Source: Xanthomonas nasturtii (GTDB lineage Bacteria > Pseudomonadota > Gammaproteobacteria > Xanthomonadales > Xanthomonadaceae). From it: a stretch of DNA of 64,000 bases. The number at the start of each line of letters is the position of its first letter. The first letter of the stretch is position 1. Positions 28,605 through 37,851 of this stretch are shown piece by piece. The translations under genes and the position numbers were made by a program. The notes under the pieces were generated by a model, which did not search any database, was not told where the DNA came from, and worked only from the letters and a program-made list of their open reading frames with translations. The stretch is from NCBI RefSeq assembly GCF_001660815.1, contig NZ_LYMI01000011.1, forward strand, positions 30,022 to 94,021, written 5' to 3'.

Positions 28605-31600
28605 ATGCCGTCGCCTACCTTCCCCTCTCCGCCGCTGCCCAAGTCCGGCCAGCTCCGCGCCTACTGGCGCGCCCCGTCCTCTCCGACTGCGCTGGCGTGG
28701 TCGATTGCGCGGGCAGCCGAGGCGCATGCCGGCCCGCTGCTGGTGATCGCCCGCGATAACCAGAGCGCGCACCAGATCGAAGCCGACCTGCATGCCTTGC
28801 TCGGCGAGCACTCCGCGCTGCCGGTGGTGCCGTTTCCCGATTGGGAAACCCTGCCCTACGACCAGTTCAGCCCGCACCCGGAAATCATCAGCCAGCGTCT
28901 GGCCGCCCTGCACCGCCTGCCCGGCCTGACCCGCGGCGTGGTGATCGTGCCGGTACAGACCTTGCTGCAGCAGCTGGCCCCGCTGAGCTACATCGTCGGT
29001 GGCAGTTTCGACCTCGCCGTCGGCCAACGGCTGGACATGGATGCGGAAAAACGCCGCCTGGAAAGCGCCGGTTACCGCAATGTGCCGCAGGTGATGGACC
29101 CCGGCGATTTTGCGGTGCGCGGCGGCCTGCTCGACGTGTTTCCGATGGGCGCAGACACGCCGTTGCGCGTTGAATTGCTGGATGAGGATATCGACTCGAT
29201 CCGCGTGTTCGACCCGGAATCGCAGCGCTCGCTGGACAAGGTGCACGCGGTCAAGATGCTGCCCGGCCGCGAAGTGCCGATGGACGACGCCAGCGTTGAA
29301 CGCGTGCTGGCCTGCCTGCGCGAACGCTTCGATGTGGATACCCGCCGCAGCGCCCTGTATCAGGATCTCAAATCCGGGCTTGCGCCCTCGGGCATCGAGT
29401 ATTACCTGCCGATGTTCTTCGCCAAGACCGCAACGCTGTTCGATTACCTGGACAAACGCGTGCTGCCGGTGATTGCGACCGGCGTATCCAATGCCGCCGA
29501 TGCGTTCTGGACCCAGACGCTGAATCGCTACGAGCAGCGCCGCCACGATGTGGAACGCCCGCTGCTGCCGCCGGACGAGTTGTATCAATCCCCGGACACG
29601 CTGCGCGAACGGCTCAACAAGCTGGCGCGCATCGAAGTGTGGGCCAGCGATCACGCGCGCATCGATGACGCCACCCCGCTCGGCGAGCAGCCGTTGCCGC
29701 CGCTGCCGGTGGCCGCGAAGGACGCCCCGGCGGGCCAGGCACTGGCCTCGTTCCTGAGCCATTACCCTGGGCGCGTGCTGGTGGCCGCCGATTCGGCCGG
29801 CCGCCGCGAAGCCTTGATGGAAGTGCTGGCCGCCGCGCAGTTGAAGCCGGAGGTAGTGGCCGACGTGCCGGCGTTCCTGGCCGGCACGCTGCGTTTCGGC
29901 ATTACCGTGGCGCCGTTGGAAGATGGCTTTGCACTGGATCAACCGCAGATTGCGCTGTTGACCGAGCGCCAGCTGTTCCCGGAGCGGGCCAATCAGCCGC
30001 GCCGCACACGCCGGGTCGGGCGCGAGCCGGAAGCGATCATCCGCGATCTGGGCGAGCTGTCCGAAGGTGCGCCGATCGTGCACGAAGACCACGGTGTGGG
30101 CCGCTACCGCGGCCTGATCGTGCTCGATGCCGGTGGCATGCCCGGCGAGTTCCTGGAGATCGAATACGCCAAGGGCGACCGGCTGTATGTGCCGGTGGCG
30201 CAGCTGCACCTGATCAGCCGCTACTCCGGCGCTTCGGCCGAGACCGCGCCGCTGCATTCGCTGGGCGGCGAACAATGGACCAAGGCCAAGCGCAAGGCGG
30301 CCGAGAAGGTACGCGATGTGGCCGCCGAACTGCTGGAAATCCAGGCGCGACGCCGTGCGCGTGCGGGCCTGGCATTGCAGGTGGACCGCGCGATGTACGA
30401 ACCGTTTGCGGCCGGCTTTCCTTTCGAAGAAACCGCCGACCAGCTTGCCGCCATCGATGCCACGTTGCGCGACCTGGGTAGCAGCCAGCCGATGGACCGC
30501 GTGGTCTGCGGCGATGTCGGCTTCGGCAAGACCGAGGTCGCGGTGCGCGCTGCGTTTGCTGCCGCCAGTGCCGGCAAACAGGTGGCCGTGCTGGTGCCCA
30601 CCACGCTGCTGGCCGAACAGCATTACCGCAATTTCCGCGACCGTTTCGCCGATTACCCGATGAAGGTGGAAGTGCTCTCGCGCTTCAAGAGCACCAAGGA
30701 AATCAAGGCCGAACTGGAGAAGGTGGCCAGCGGCGATATCGACGTCATCATCGGCACGCATCGGCTGTTGCAGCCGGACGTGAAGTTCAAGGATCTCGGC
30801 CTGGTCGTGGTCGACGAAGAACAGCGCTTCGGCGTGCGGCAAAAAGAAGCGCTCAAAGCGATGCGCGCGAATGTGCATCTGCTCACGCTCACCGCAACCC
30901 CCATCCCGCGCACGCTCAATATGGCCATGGCCGGGCTGCGCGACCTGTCGATCATCGCCACCCCGCCGCCGAACCGGCTGGCGGTGCAGACCTTCATCAC
31001 TGCCTGGGACAACACGCTGCTGCGCGAAGCATTCCAGCGCGAGTTGAGCCGTGGTGGGCAGCTGTACTTCCTGCACAACGATGTGGAAAGCATCGTACGC
31101 ATGCAGCGCGATCTGTCGGAGCTGGTCCCGGAAGCGCGCATCGGCATCGCGCATGGGCAGATGCCCGAGCGCGAGCTGGAACGGGTGATGCTGGATTTCC
31201 AGAAGCAGCGCTTCAACGTGCTGTTGTCGACCACGATCATCGAATCGGGTATCGACATTCCCAACGCCAATACCATCATCATCAACCGCGCCGACCGCTT
31301 CGGCCTGGCCCAGTTGCATCAGCTGCGTGGCCGCGTCGGCCGCTCGCATCACCGCGCCTATGCGTACCTGGTGGTGCCGGACCGCCGTTCGATGACCTCC
31401 GATGCAGAAAAGCGCCTGGAAGCGATTGCGTCCATGGACGAGCTGGGCGCCGGCTTCACCCTGGCCACGCACGATCTGGAAATTCGCGGCGCCGGCGAAT
31501 TGCTGGGCGAAGACCAGAGCGGGCAGATGGCCGAGGTCGGTTTCAGCCTCTACACCGAACTGCTGGAACGCGCGGTGCGCAGCATCCGCCAGGGCAATTT

Positions 31601-32069
31601 GCCCGATCTGGATGCCGGCGAAGAAGTGCGCGGCGCCGATGTCGAATTGCATGTGGCGGCGCTGATTCCGGAGGATTATCTGCCGGACGTGCATACGCGC
31701 CTGACGCTGTACAAGCGCATTTCCAGTGCACGCGATCCCGATGCGCTACGCGAATTGCAGGTGGAAATGATCGACCGCTTCGGCCTGCTGCCGGATCCGG
31801 TCAAGCACCTGTTCGCCATTGCCGAGCTCAAGCTGCAGGCCAACGCCTTGGGTGTGCGCAAGCTGGATCTGGGCGAAAACGGCGGCCGGCTGGTGTTCGA
31901 GGCCAAGCCGGCGATCGACCCGATGACCATCATCCAGATGATCCAGAAACAGCCGAAGATCTACACCATGGATGGCCCGGACAAACTGCGCATCAAGCTG
32001 CCGATGCCCGAAGGCGCCGACCGGTTCAACGCGGCGCGTGGATTGTTGGCGGCGTTGGCACCGGGGTAA
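28605..32069 (+). CDS. mfd: Transcription-repair coupling factor Mfd
   Basis: A 1154-residue ATP-dependent translocase that removes stalled RNA polymerase and recruits UvrA to lesions. The N-terminal UvrB-like region (PDWETLPYDQFSPH) is followed by the RNA-polymerase-interacting CarD-like domain (DHGVGRYRGL, about residues 490-560). The RecG-type helicase core has Walker A GFGKTEVA near residue 640, DEEQRFG near 738, TATPIPRTLNMAM and RGRVGRSHHRAYAY, and a C-terminal TRCF domain. Length is normal. A degenerate copy of its last ~50 codons occurs at 42090-42250. Confidence 0.97.
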   Translation: MPSPTFPSPPLPKSGQLRAYWRAPSSPTALAWSIARAAEAHAGPLLVIARDNQSAHQIEADLHALLGEHSALPVVPFPDWETLPYDQFSPHPEIISQRLAALHRLPGLTRGVVIVPVQTLLQQLAPLSYIVGGSFDLAVGQRLDMDAEKRRLESAGYRNVPQVMDPGDFAVRGGLLDVFPMGADTPLRVELLDEDIDSIRVFDPESQRSLDKVHAVKMLPGREVPMDDASVERVLACLRERFDVDTRRSALYQDLKSGLAPSGIEYYLPMFFAKTATLFDYLDKRVLPVIATGVSNAADAFWTQTLNRYEQRRHDVERPLLPPDELYQSPDTLRERLNKLARIEVWASDHARIDDATPLGEQPLPPLPVAAKDAPAGQALASFLSHYPGRVLVAADSAGRREALMEVLAAAQLKPEVVADVPAFLAGTLRFGITVAPLEDGFALDQPQIALLTERQLFPERANQPRRTRRVGREPEAIIRDLGELSEGAPIVHEDHGVGRYRGLIVLDAGGMPGEFLEIEYAKGDRLYVPVAQLHLISRYSGASAETAPLHSLGGEQWTKAKRKAAEKVRDVAAELLEIQARRRARAGLALQVDRAMYEPFAAGFPFEETADQLAAIDATLRDLGSSQPMDRVVCGDVGFGKTEVAVRAAFAAASAGKQVAVLVPTTLLAEQHYRNFRDRFADYPMKVEVLSRFKSTKEIKAELEKVASGDIDVIIGTHRLLQPDVKFKDLGLVVVDEEQRFGVRQKEALKAMRANVHLLTLTATPIPRTLNMAMAGLRDLSIIATPPPNRLAVQTFITAWDNTLLREAFQRELSRGGQLYFLHNDVESIVRMQRDLSELVPEARIGIAHGQMPERELERVMLDFQKQRFNVLLSTTIIESGIDIPNANTIIINRADRFGLAQLHQLRGRVGRSHHRAYAYLVVPDRRSMTSDAEKRLEAIASMDELGAGFTLATHDLEIRGAGELLGEDQSGQMAEVGFSLYTELLERAVRSIRQGNLPDLDAGEEVRGADVELHVAALIPEDYLPDVHTRLTLYKRISSARDPDALRELQVEMIDRFGLLPDPVKHLFAIAELKLQANALGVRKLDLGENGGRLVFEAKPAIDPMTIIQMIQKQPKIYTMDGPDKLRIKLPMPEGADRFNAARGLLAALAPG

Positions 32070-32114
32070 GAACACGACGCACGCCTGCCAATATCGGGAG
32101 CGCATGCCCCGCAC

Positions 32115-32140
32115 GCCGGCATTACTGGCCGGCTTTTATT
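32115..32140 (+). terminator. Probable intrinsic terminator after mfd
   Basis: GCCGGC (32115-32120), a 7-nt loop, GCCGGC (32128-32133), then TTTTATT. The hairpin lies about 45 nt past the mfd stop. It abuts the stop of the convergent gene at 32136, so it may serve both directions weakly. Confidence 0.65.
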
Positions 32141-32783
32141 GCGGAGTAGAGGTGCGAAGCACGATCACCCGATACTGACCTCTATCGCCATAGCGCGCGC
32201 CCTTCTTCTCGACCTCCGCGCATAGCCTGTCTTTGCCGCAGGGAACCAGATTGGCGCGGATCACACGATCCAGATAGGCGACTTCTGCCCGGCGCTGCGC
32301 GGCTTCGGCCAGGATCGGTTTGGCTGCGATGACCGCGTAAGACGCACCACCCACGGCCATGATGGCCCCAACGACCATGGCGAAGAGGCCGATCCACATG
32401 CGGCGTTGGGCAGTGGTTTCCAGGCTGCGCTGTGCCTGCGCGTAGCGTTGGGTGGCCTGCTGAAGCGTCTGTCCCGCAGCGGCCATCTGTTTGTTGAACC
32501 GCGCGGCTGCCGGTTCAAGTGTCTGCTCCAACGCCTGATGGCTCAATTGCGTCAGCCGCGGGAGCGCGTTCTCCAGCACCCGGTTGATGCGCTGATCGGC
32601 GTTAGTGACTGCGCTCTGTAATAGCTGCAGCTGTTGCCGGACCAGATCTTCCAGGCGTTGCTCTGCTTGCTGTTGCGTGGCAATCAAGGTTGCCATGACA
32701 TCGATCGCTTCCCGCAATGTCTGATTGGATGCCTTCAACGCGGCGTCGGCATCGACCACTACAGCTCTGCCCTGCATCTCCAT
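32136..32783 (-). CDS. Coiled-coil membrane protein downstream of the DUF2235 lipase
   Basis: A 215-residue protein of no recognised family. Residues 1-125 form a long Gln/Ala/Leu helical region likely to be coiled coil. One membrane helix lies at about 129-153 (MWIGLFAMVVGAIMAVGGAS), preceded by Arg-Arg, which predicts the N-terminus inside and a ~60-residue C-terminal part in the periplasm. That part has two Cys (PCGKDRLCAE) that could form a disulfide. It starts 45 nt after the lipase stop on the same strand with AGAGGA ahead of the ATG. It may be a membrane immunity protein or a helper for the lipase; mobilisation-protein-like helical proteins look superficially similar. Function is inference. 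Confidence 0.75.
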   Translation of the reverse strand: MEMQGRAVVVDADAALKASNQTLREAIDVMATLIATQQQAEQRLEDLVRQQLQLLQSAVTNADQRINRVLENALPRLTQLSHQALEQTLEPAAARFNKQMAAAGQTLQQATQRYAQAQRSLETTAQRRMWIGLFAMVVGAIMAVGGASYAVIAAKPILAEAAQRRAEVAYLDRVIRANLVPCGKDRLCAEVEKKGARYGDRGQYRVIVLRTSTPQ

Positions 32784-32828
32784 CGTGGTGTTCCTCTCAA
32801 AAAATCGATGCGCTGTACGAGCGGCCGG

Positions 32829-35800
32829 TCACCCACCGCCACCGCCTCCACCACCTGCACCACCACCTCCTCCGCCATCGCCACCACCGCCATCACCCTG
32901 CGGTCCGCCCTGCATCATGGGTCCGTGGGCGAACTGCGGCAGCGTCATCACCATTACCGGGCCACGGCTGGTTTGCACTTCTGCTGGCATGTCCATTGCC
33001 AGCGCCTGATGTGCGGTTACCTGTTCCTGTGCTTCCTGCATGGCCTTGGCTTCCAGGTGTTCACGGCCGCGCTGGATCAAGGCATGGGTGCTGGCGCTGT
33101 TGGCGATCCGCTTCAAGGCTTCATCGATCGCCAGGTCGTTCTTGGAGTCGATGGCATAGATCAGATCGTTGACGTCCGAATTCTTGCTGATAGCCCTACG
33201 CCTGGGTTGCAGTCCATCGCTCTGCTCGCTGCCTGTCTGCGCAATAGCGGTATCTGCATCTGTTCGGGAGACGGCGCCTTGGGAACTGGAAGCGATTTTC
33301 CTCAGCGCGGAGGGGCCATCCGGGTCGTATCCGTCACGCAATTCCAGCGCCGTATACGGTTGTTGACCGCGTGCGATGCGCGCTTGCCGCGCTTGTGAGA
33401 TGCGGTTTTCTGTCTCAAGATCCTGTTCGAGCTGGACGCGCAACGCACGCAATTTTTGTAGCGTTGCCTGCCACGATTCCGGGCTTCCAGGTGCTGGGGC
33501 AGCGGGTGCGTCCTGCTCCACAGTCTGGGCGACCGAGGGCACCTGGATTGCCGGAGCTACGCTTTCAGGCGAGTCGGCAGAGCGATCGGCACGGTCTTCT
33601 TTCAGTGATTGCCCAACAGTCTGCGTGAGGCGGTTGTGCGATGACATTGCCGCCGAATTATCAAGAGCTTCCATCGCTTGCCACTGCGACGTCGGCGTGT
33701 GTTGCGCGTTGTTGTGCTCAGCTGCCATCGGTGTGGCGAGCGATCGCGGCGTTGGTGCGCTGGTCATCTGAGCCAGATGCGCGTGTGCGGGGTCATTGGA
33801 TTGTTGCGCAGGCACATCGTGCCCAGCAACCGACGCTGGCGCCGTCGGCAGCTGTTGCTCGCGCACAATTGCATCATGTTGCGGATATGCCGATGGTTCA
33901 TGCGCGATCGCAGCGGTTTGCGCGTCGCGTTGTTCCGTGTCGCGGGTGCGCTGTTCTCGCGTCTGTTGGCCGAGTGTATGGGGCTGCGCCATCTCGGCTG
34001 CCTGCGATTGCCCATGCGATACCTGCTGCTGCGCCTTCGTCTGCGCGTGGGTGTGCGTTTCGTGCGCTTGCACGTTCTGCACTTCAAGTGCCGGCTCGGG
34101 CTGCTGCGCGTCTTGGGTCTGGTGCTGTACCTGCTGAGCAATTTGATGTGCGCGTGGCTCCTGCTCGGGCGTTACAGCGTCCTTGGCATGCAGCGGCTGT
34201 TGCTCAGGACTGCGAGCGTCCTGAACCTGCTGCTCCTGGGCGTGCTTTTGCACTTGCTGGGCCTGAGCTATTTCCTGTTCCCGCTGCTGGTTGTCCTGGG
34301 CCTGACGCTCCTGCACCTCCCGCTCTTGGTGTTCGCGCTGCTGCGCCTGGTTTTGCCGATCCAGCACCGCGTGTGCCTGCAGCGCTTGTTCGCTCTGCGA
34401 GCGGCCTTCACGCTCGGGCTGTGCCTGCTGGATGTGTTCGCGCACCTGCGCGGCGTGTTGCGCTTGCGCAAGACGCTCTTGTTGTTCGCGTTCCTGCCGC
34501 GCCTGCGCCACGCGTGCCGCCTGCGATCGCGCCTGCAGATCCAGCACCAATTGCGGGCCGGACGATGCGTTGGCGCTCGATGCATCGCCGTTGGCCGAGC
34601 CATCCGATGCGTGCCCCGTGGCGGTGAAGTGAAGTGCCGGCTGGTCCGGCGAGGCCGGCTGCGTCTGTTGCGCCCGCACCTGCTGCAACGCCTGACGGAT
34701 GTCCTCACTGCTGGTGACTGCGGCAAGACGGTCCACCCCATCGGCATCGCGTTGAAAATGCGCGATCGGGCTATCGGCACCAAACGCACCGGTGGGGCCG
34801 CGTTGAAGTTTCATCGAGCCATCGCCGGCAAGGCCATGTGCCGCGCGCGTGCGCTGGGTCGCCAGATCGATCGCCTCGCGCCACTCCGGCTTCAGTTCGG
34901 TGCCAGTGATGCGGTAGCGATACAGCGTTTCCTCGCGCTGCAGGTCCTGGGCAGACGGCGGGGTTTGCGCAAGCGCCGCAACGGCCTGGGCATGTTCGGC
35001 CAGCGCCGGTTGCAGGAGCGCGCGGGTGGTGTCCAGCTCCAGCGCCACATTGCCTGACGCAGCGCCACTCGCGCCGGTCCAGCGGCCGTCGGCATCGCGG
35101 CGATACTGCTGCCCGTCGGAGGCGGTGAGGGCGTCTGGATTGGGCAGCGCTTGGCGGAGCGTGTCCGACAATGGCAAACCGGCCGCCGCCCAGCCGCTGC
35201 GCTGATACGCCAGCTCATAGCGTGCGGCAATCGCGCCGGGGCTGTTGGCGATGTTGCCGGCGATCACTTGCTGCGCTTGTGCGTCCAGTTCCGCTGCGCG
35301 CGGTGGCGGTGCGATATCGGTACGGTAGACAGCGCTGTCGGCGTCTGCGACCACACCGCTTTGCACCGTGCGCCGCCATTGCCCATCGCTGGGATCGCGC
35401 GCCCAATCGGCCGCGCTCAGGCTGGGCGGATCGCCGGCGCTTGCCGGCAGGCGATACGGATTTTGCGGTGCGGGCGCATCTTTGAGCGCCAGCGCGGCAG
35501 CGGCGTTGGTGGCCTGGTAGTTGAGTTCGCGGGCTTTGGCGTAACTGGCGACAATCTGCGTGGTGGTGGGGTTGTCGATGCCATCGTTGCTGGTGTCGGC
35601 TTGGCCTTCGCGCGTCCATGCAGTGCCGTTGAACGACCACTGCGTGCCGGCGCGGTCGGTCTGGTTGTAGATGGCGCGGTTGTCGAGCAGGTCGGCGGCC
35701 TTCTCGCCGGCCTTGCTCATCACATAGGCATCGGCGGCGATCAGCGCCATCGGGCCAGCGCCAGATGCACCCAGGGCATACGCAGCAGCCGTTCCGCCGG

Positions 35801-37244
35801 CCCAGCCACCGACGTTGCGGCCGGCGAAATGCGCAAGCTCCGATTGCGCGGCCAGTGGGTTGCTTTGCGAGAGCAACGTGGCGATCTTCTCGCCTGACGC
35901 TTGCGCCTCGTACAGCGTGGCGGCCACGCCCAGCGCGCCAGCGGCGCGCACGCCAGAGCTGGCGAGCATCGGTGGTGGGTAGGGACGGATTTCCAGCGTT
36001 GCGGCATCAACAGACTGCGACAGCCGAGCGATGAAGGCATCGCCATTGGTGGAGATGGCCGTGTCGATCAGCGCCGTCCGCTGAAACGGCCGTGCGCTCT
36101 GAAGCATGTGCGCCAACTCGCTACGCAGCGCTTCGGGCGCTTGTACGGGGATAGTGGCAACCTCGCCTGGGGGCACGTAATACCCGTAATCGGCGGTGAG
36201 CTGGCGCAACTGCCCATCGGGTGTCGCACGGTCTACTTTCGGCCACCCGCGGAACAGCAGATTGCCCTCTTCCGAGCGGTGAAGCACGTTGATGCGCGGA
36301 TCGGTCGGCTCCTGCAGGCGATAGAACAGCGGCTCGCTGATCAATCCATTGTGGTAATCGGTCATCAGGTTGAGCGTGCGGATACTCATCCCATCGCGCA
36401 GATAGCCGCCGCCCATATTGGAGTGATAGGCGGCAAGCGAAACATGCCCGAAACGGCCATCGTCGGAGATGCCAAGCGGGATGCTGTGCTCGGCCTTGAA
36501 CAAGCCACGCCGTTCTTCGCTGGCACTGAACTGCACACCGCCCACCACTGACGGCGGCAAGCGCCGGTCGAACAGCTCCATGTAGCCGGTGGCGACCGGG
36601 TCGTACAGGCCCACTGTCATCGGCGTCAGACCGGGAGGCTGGTGATAGCGGTTGTAGGTTTCGATCAAGTTGCCGTTTGTATCTGAAACCAGGGTCAAAC
36701 TTTCCTCATCTGGAATGCCGCGTGCGTCTATCATGCGGGCAAGTAGCGGAACCTGGCTGGCACCGCGACTAAACCCTTCAAGATGAAAGGCAATCTTGGC
36801 TTCGGGATCCGCCTGGAAGATATTCTGCGACTGTGCCTTCAGGCGCTCATACATTTCCTCGGCCCGAAACAGGCTGGTGCGGCCGGTAGCGCCATCGAGC
36901 GTTTTTGCGAGCAGACTGTCCTGAGTACCGGGGCCTTCGATGTATTCGACGTAGAGTCGTTTCTCACCAGCCTTTTCCAGATCCTCCAGTTGTTGGCGGA
37001 ACTTGGCAACATTGGTGGCATGCAGCGGGTCTTTGTAAAAATCATTGCCTGTGCCATCCATCAGACCGACGATCAGATACGAGTGCGGGTCGGCACGATC
37101 CAATAGTTGCGGCACCTTGAGCCGAGCGAGATCTTCCGCTGCTTGTTCGTAGGTACGCAGTTGTTCTGGTGTCGCGGTATAGTGCGAGACATCATCGAGC
37201 GGCAGGCCATCTTCGCCGAGCTGCAGAACGATCTTCTTGTCCAT
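32829..37244 (-). CDS. Giant DUF2235/Tle1-like phospholipase, complete copy (effector candidate)
   Basis: A 1471-residue protein. The N-terminal DUF2235 (Tle1-like) alpha/beta hydrolase domain spans about 55-400. It has an N-terminal DGTGN motif (63-67), nucleophile Ser159 in GFSRG, Asp215 in LYDPVA and His274 in YHSNMGGGY. A Gly/Ala-rich hydrophobic stretch (about 480-530, RNVGGWAGGTAAAYALG) could insert in membranes. Repeated tryptophan-containing segments follow (WSFNGTAW, WRRTVQSG, RRDADGRWTG). Residues ~890-1180 are extremely Gln-rich and helical, and the protein ends in a run of Gly. No signal peptide. Family members are mostly type VI lipase effectors. No VgrG, PAAR or DUF4123 gene is nearby and no canonical XVIPCD motif was seen, so the secretion route is open. 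A partner gene ends 12 nt upstream. Confidence 0.85.
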   Translation of the reverse strand: MDKKIVLQLGEDGLPLDDVSHYTATPEQLRTYEQAAEDLARLKVPQLLDRADPHSYLIVGLMDGTGNDFYKDPLHATNVAKFRQQLEDLEKAGEKRLYVEYIEGPGTQDSLLAKTLDGATGRTSLFRAEEMYERLKAQSQNIFQADPEAKIAFHLEGFSRGASQVPLLARMIDARGIPDEESLTLVSDTNGNLIETYNRYHQPPGLTPMTVGLYDPVATGYMELFDRRLPPSVVGGVQFSASEERRGLFKAEHSIPLGISDDGRFGHVSLAAYHSNMGGGYLRDGMSIRTLNLMTDYHNGLISEPLFYRLQEPTDPRINVLHRSEEGNLLFRGWPKVDRATPDGQLRQLTADYGYYVPPGEVATIPVQAPEALRSELAHMLQSARPFQRTALIDTAISTNGDAFIARLSQSVDAATLEIRPYPPPMLASSGVRAAGALGVAATLYEAQASGEKIATLLSQSNPLAAQSELAHFAGRNVGGWAGGTAAAYALGASGAGPMALIAADAYVMSKAGEKAADLLDNRAIYNQTDRAGTQWSFNGTAWTREGQADTSNDGIDNPTTTQIVASYAKARELNYQATNAAAALALKDAPAPQNPYRLPASAGDPPSLSAADWARDPSDGQWRRTVQSGVVADADSAVYRTDIAPPPRAAELDAQAQQVIAGNIANSPGAIAARYELAYQRSGWAAAGLPLSDTLRQALPNPDALTASDGQQYRRDADGRWTGASGAASGNVALELDTTRALLQPALAEHAQAVAALAQTPPSAQDLQREETLYRYRITGTELKPEWREAIDLATQRTRAAHGLAGDGSMKLQRGPTGAFGADSPIAHFQRDADGVDRLAAVTSSEDIRQALQQVRAQQTQPASPDQPALHFTATGHASDGSANGDASSANASSGPQLVLDLQARSQAARVAQARQEREQQERLAQAQHAAQVREHIQQAQPEREGRSQSEQALQAHAVLDRQNQAQQREHQEREVQERQAQDNQQREQEIAQAQQVQKHAQEQQVQDARSPEQQPLHAKDAVTPEQEPRAHQIAQQVQHQTQDAQQPEPALEVQNVQAHETHTHAQTKAQQQVSHGQSQAAEMAQPHTLGQQTREQRTRDTEQRDAQTAAIAHEPSAYPQHDAIVREQQLPTAPASVAGHDVPAQQSNDPAHAHLAQMTSAPTPRSLATPMAAEHNNAQHTPTSQWQAMEALDNSAAMSSHNRLTQTVGQSLKEDRADRSADSPESVAPAIQVPSVAQTVEQDAPAAPAPGSPESWQATLQKLRALRVQLEQDLETENRISQARQARIARGQQPYTALELRDGYDPDGPSALRKIASSSQGAVSRTDADTAIAQTGSEQSDGLQPRRRAISKNSDVNDLIYAIDSKNDLAIDEALKRIANSASTHALIQRGREHLEAKAMQEAQEQVTAHQALAMDMPAEVQTSRGPVMVMTLPQFAHGPMMQGGPQGDGGGGDGGGGGGAGGGGGGGG
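34852..36657. repeat. 1.8-kb direct repeat, left copy (inside complete lipase gene)
   Basis: This block is almost identical to 38815-40619. By eye about five substitutions and one single-base difference (a G-run at about 35570 against 39531) separate them. Identity stops sharply at both ends. The block covers the middle of the lipase gene and excludes the first ~200 codons and the Gln-rich tail. It indicates recent duplication or gene conversion. Confidence 0.9.
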
Positions 37245-37256
37245 TCGAGCGCTCCC

Positions 37257-37799
37257 TCAGTAGGTCTTGGTCCAGGCCAGGATCAAGTCGTTCCGGCTCA
37301 TCTTCAAACTGGGATCATCTGGAGACTTCAAACGATTGGTGAGCACCCATGACTTCAGATACACATTGATCGTGCGGTCATTCACTTCCAAAAGAATTAG
37401 CGCAACTTTCCTTTTGTGTACTGCCCAATACTCAAAAACTTCTTCTTTCGGAACGTTATGCAAGATCAGATGGCCGGGGAAAATCTTCTCCAAATCGACT
37501 TCGACATAGCGCTCTACGCCGTCCATGGCCGTCCAGCGGATATCGACTGTCGATGGAAAGCCGCGCGTCTCGAATTCTTCGGTGCTGCCGAAGCCTCCAG
37601 TCCAATGATCTTTCCAATCGGGCGCGCAAGGCTCACCCGAAGGCTTATTCAAGTCGCTGGCCGAATGCTGCTGTCGATCGAATGTGATGCTACACCGTAA
37701 AGTGTGATAACAGCGTGCCCCAAACGAATAACTATCGAACCGCAGCGGCCACGGCTCGTGCGGCATCTTTTTCTCGAACGGATTCTTGATGTTGAACAT
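37257..37799 (-). CDS. Partner protein of the DUF2235 lipase, copy 1
   Basis: A 180-residue soluble protein without signal peptide. The first ~105 residues (PWPLRFDSYSF, ARCYHTLRCSI, VDIRWTAMDGVERYVEVD, FPGHLILHNV) are nearly identical in the three copies of this window. The following ~35 residues differ between copies, and the end (LLEVNDRTINVY, LILAWTKTY) is again conserved. It stops 12 nt before the complete lipase start with a GGGAG ribosome-binding site between. Position and stoichiometry suggest an immunity, chaperone or loading partner. Known Tle1 immunity proteins are usually periplasmic lipoproteins, so a cytoplasmic partner of this kind is more like a chaperone or adaptor. No family name can be given with certainty. 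Confidence 0.85.
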   Translation of the reverse strand: MFNIKNPFEKKMPHEPWPLRFDSYSFGARCYHTLRCSITFDRQQHSASDLNKPSGEPCAPDWKDHWTGGFGSTEEFETRGFPSTVDIRWTAMDGVERYVEVDLEKIFPGHLILHNVPKEEVFEYWAVHKRKVALILLEVNDRTINVYLKSWVLTNRLKSPDDPSLKMSRNDLILAWTKTY

Positions 37800-37851
37800 C
37801 TTAGGATCGCCACTCTCGGATGGGGGTGCTTGTTGTATCGGGAGATACAGG

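Noticed and set aside
33678..35057. 459-residue Leu/Arg-rich open frame on the + strand
   Set aside because: It is the complement of the Gln-rich tail of the lipase; CAG repeats read as CTG Leu codons on the other strand. No domain or start signal supports it.
32829..37244. Assignment of the lipase as a type IV (XVIPCD) effector
   Set aside because: The Gln-rich tail is suggestive, but the conserved XVIPCD motifs could not be found, so the route is left open.
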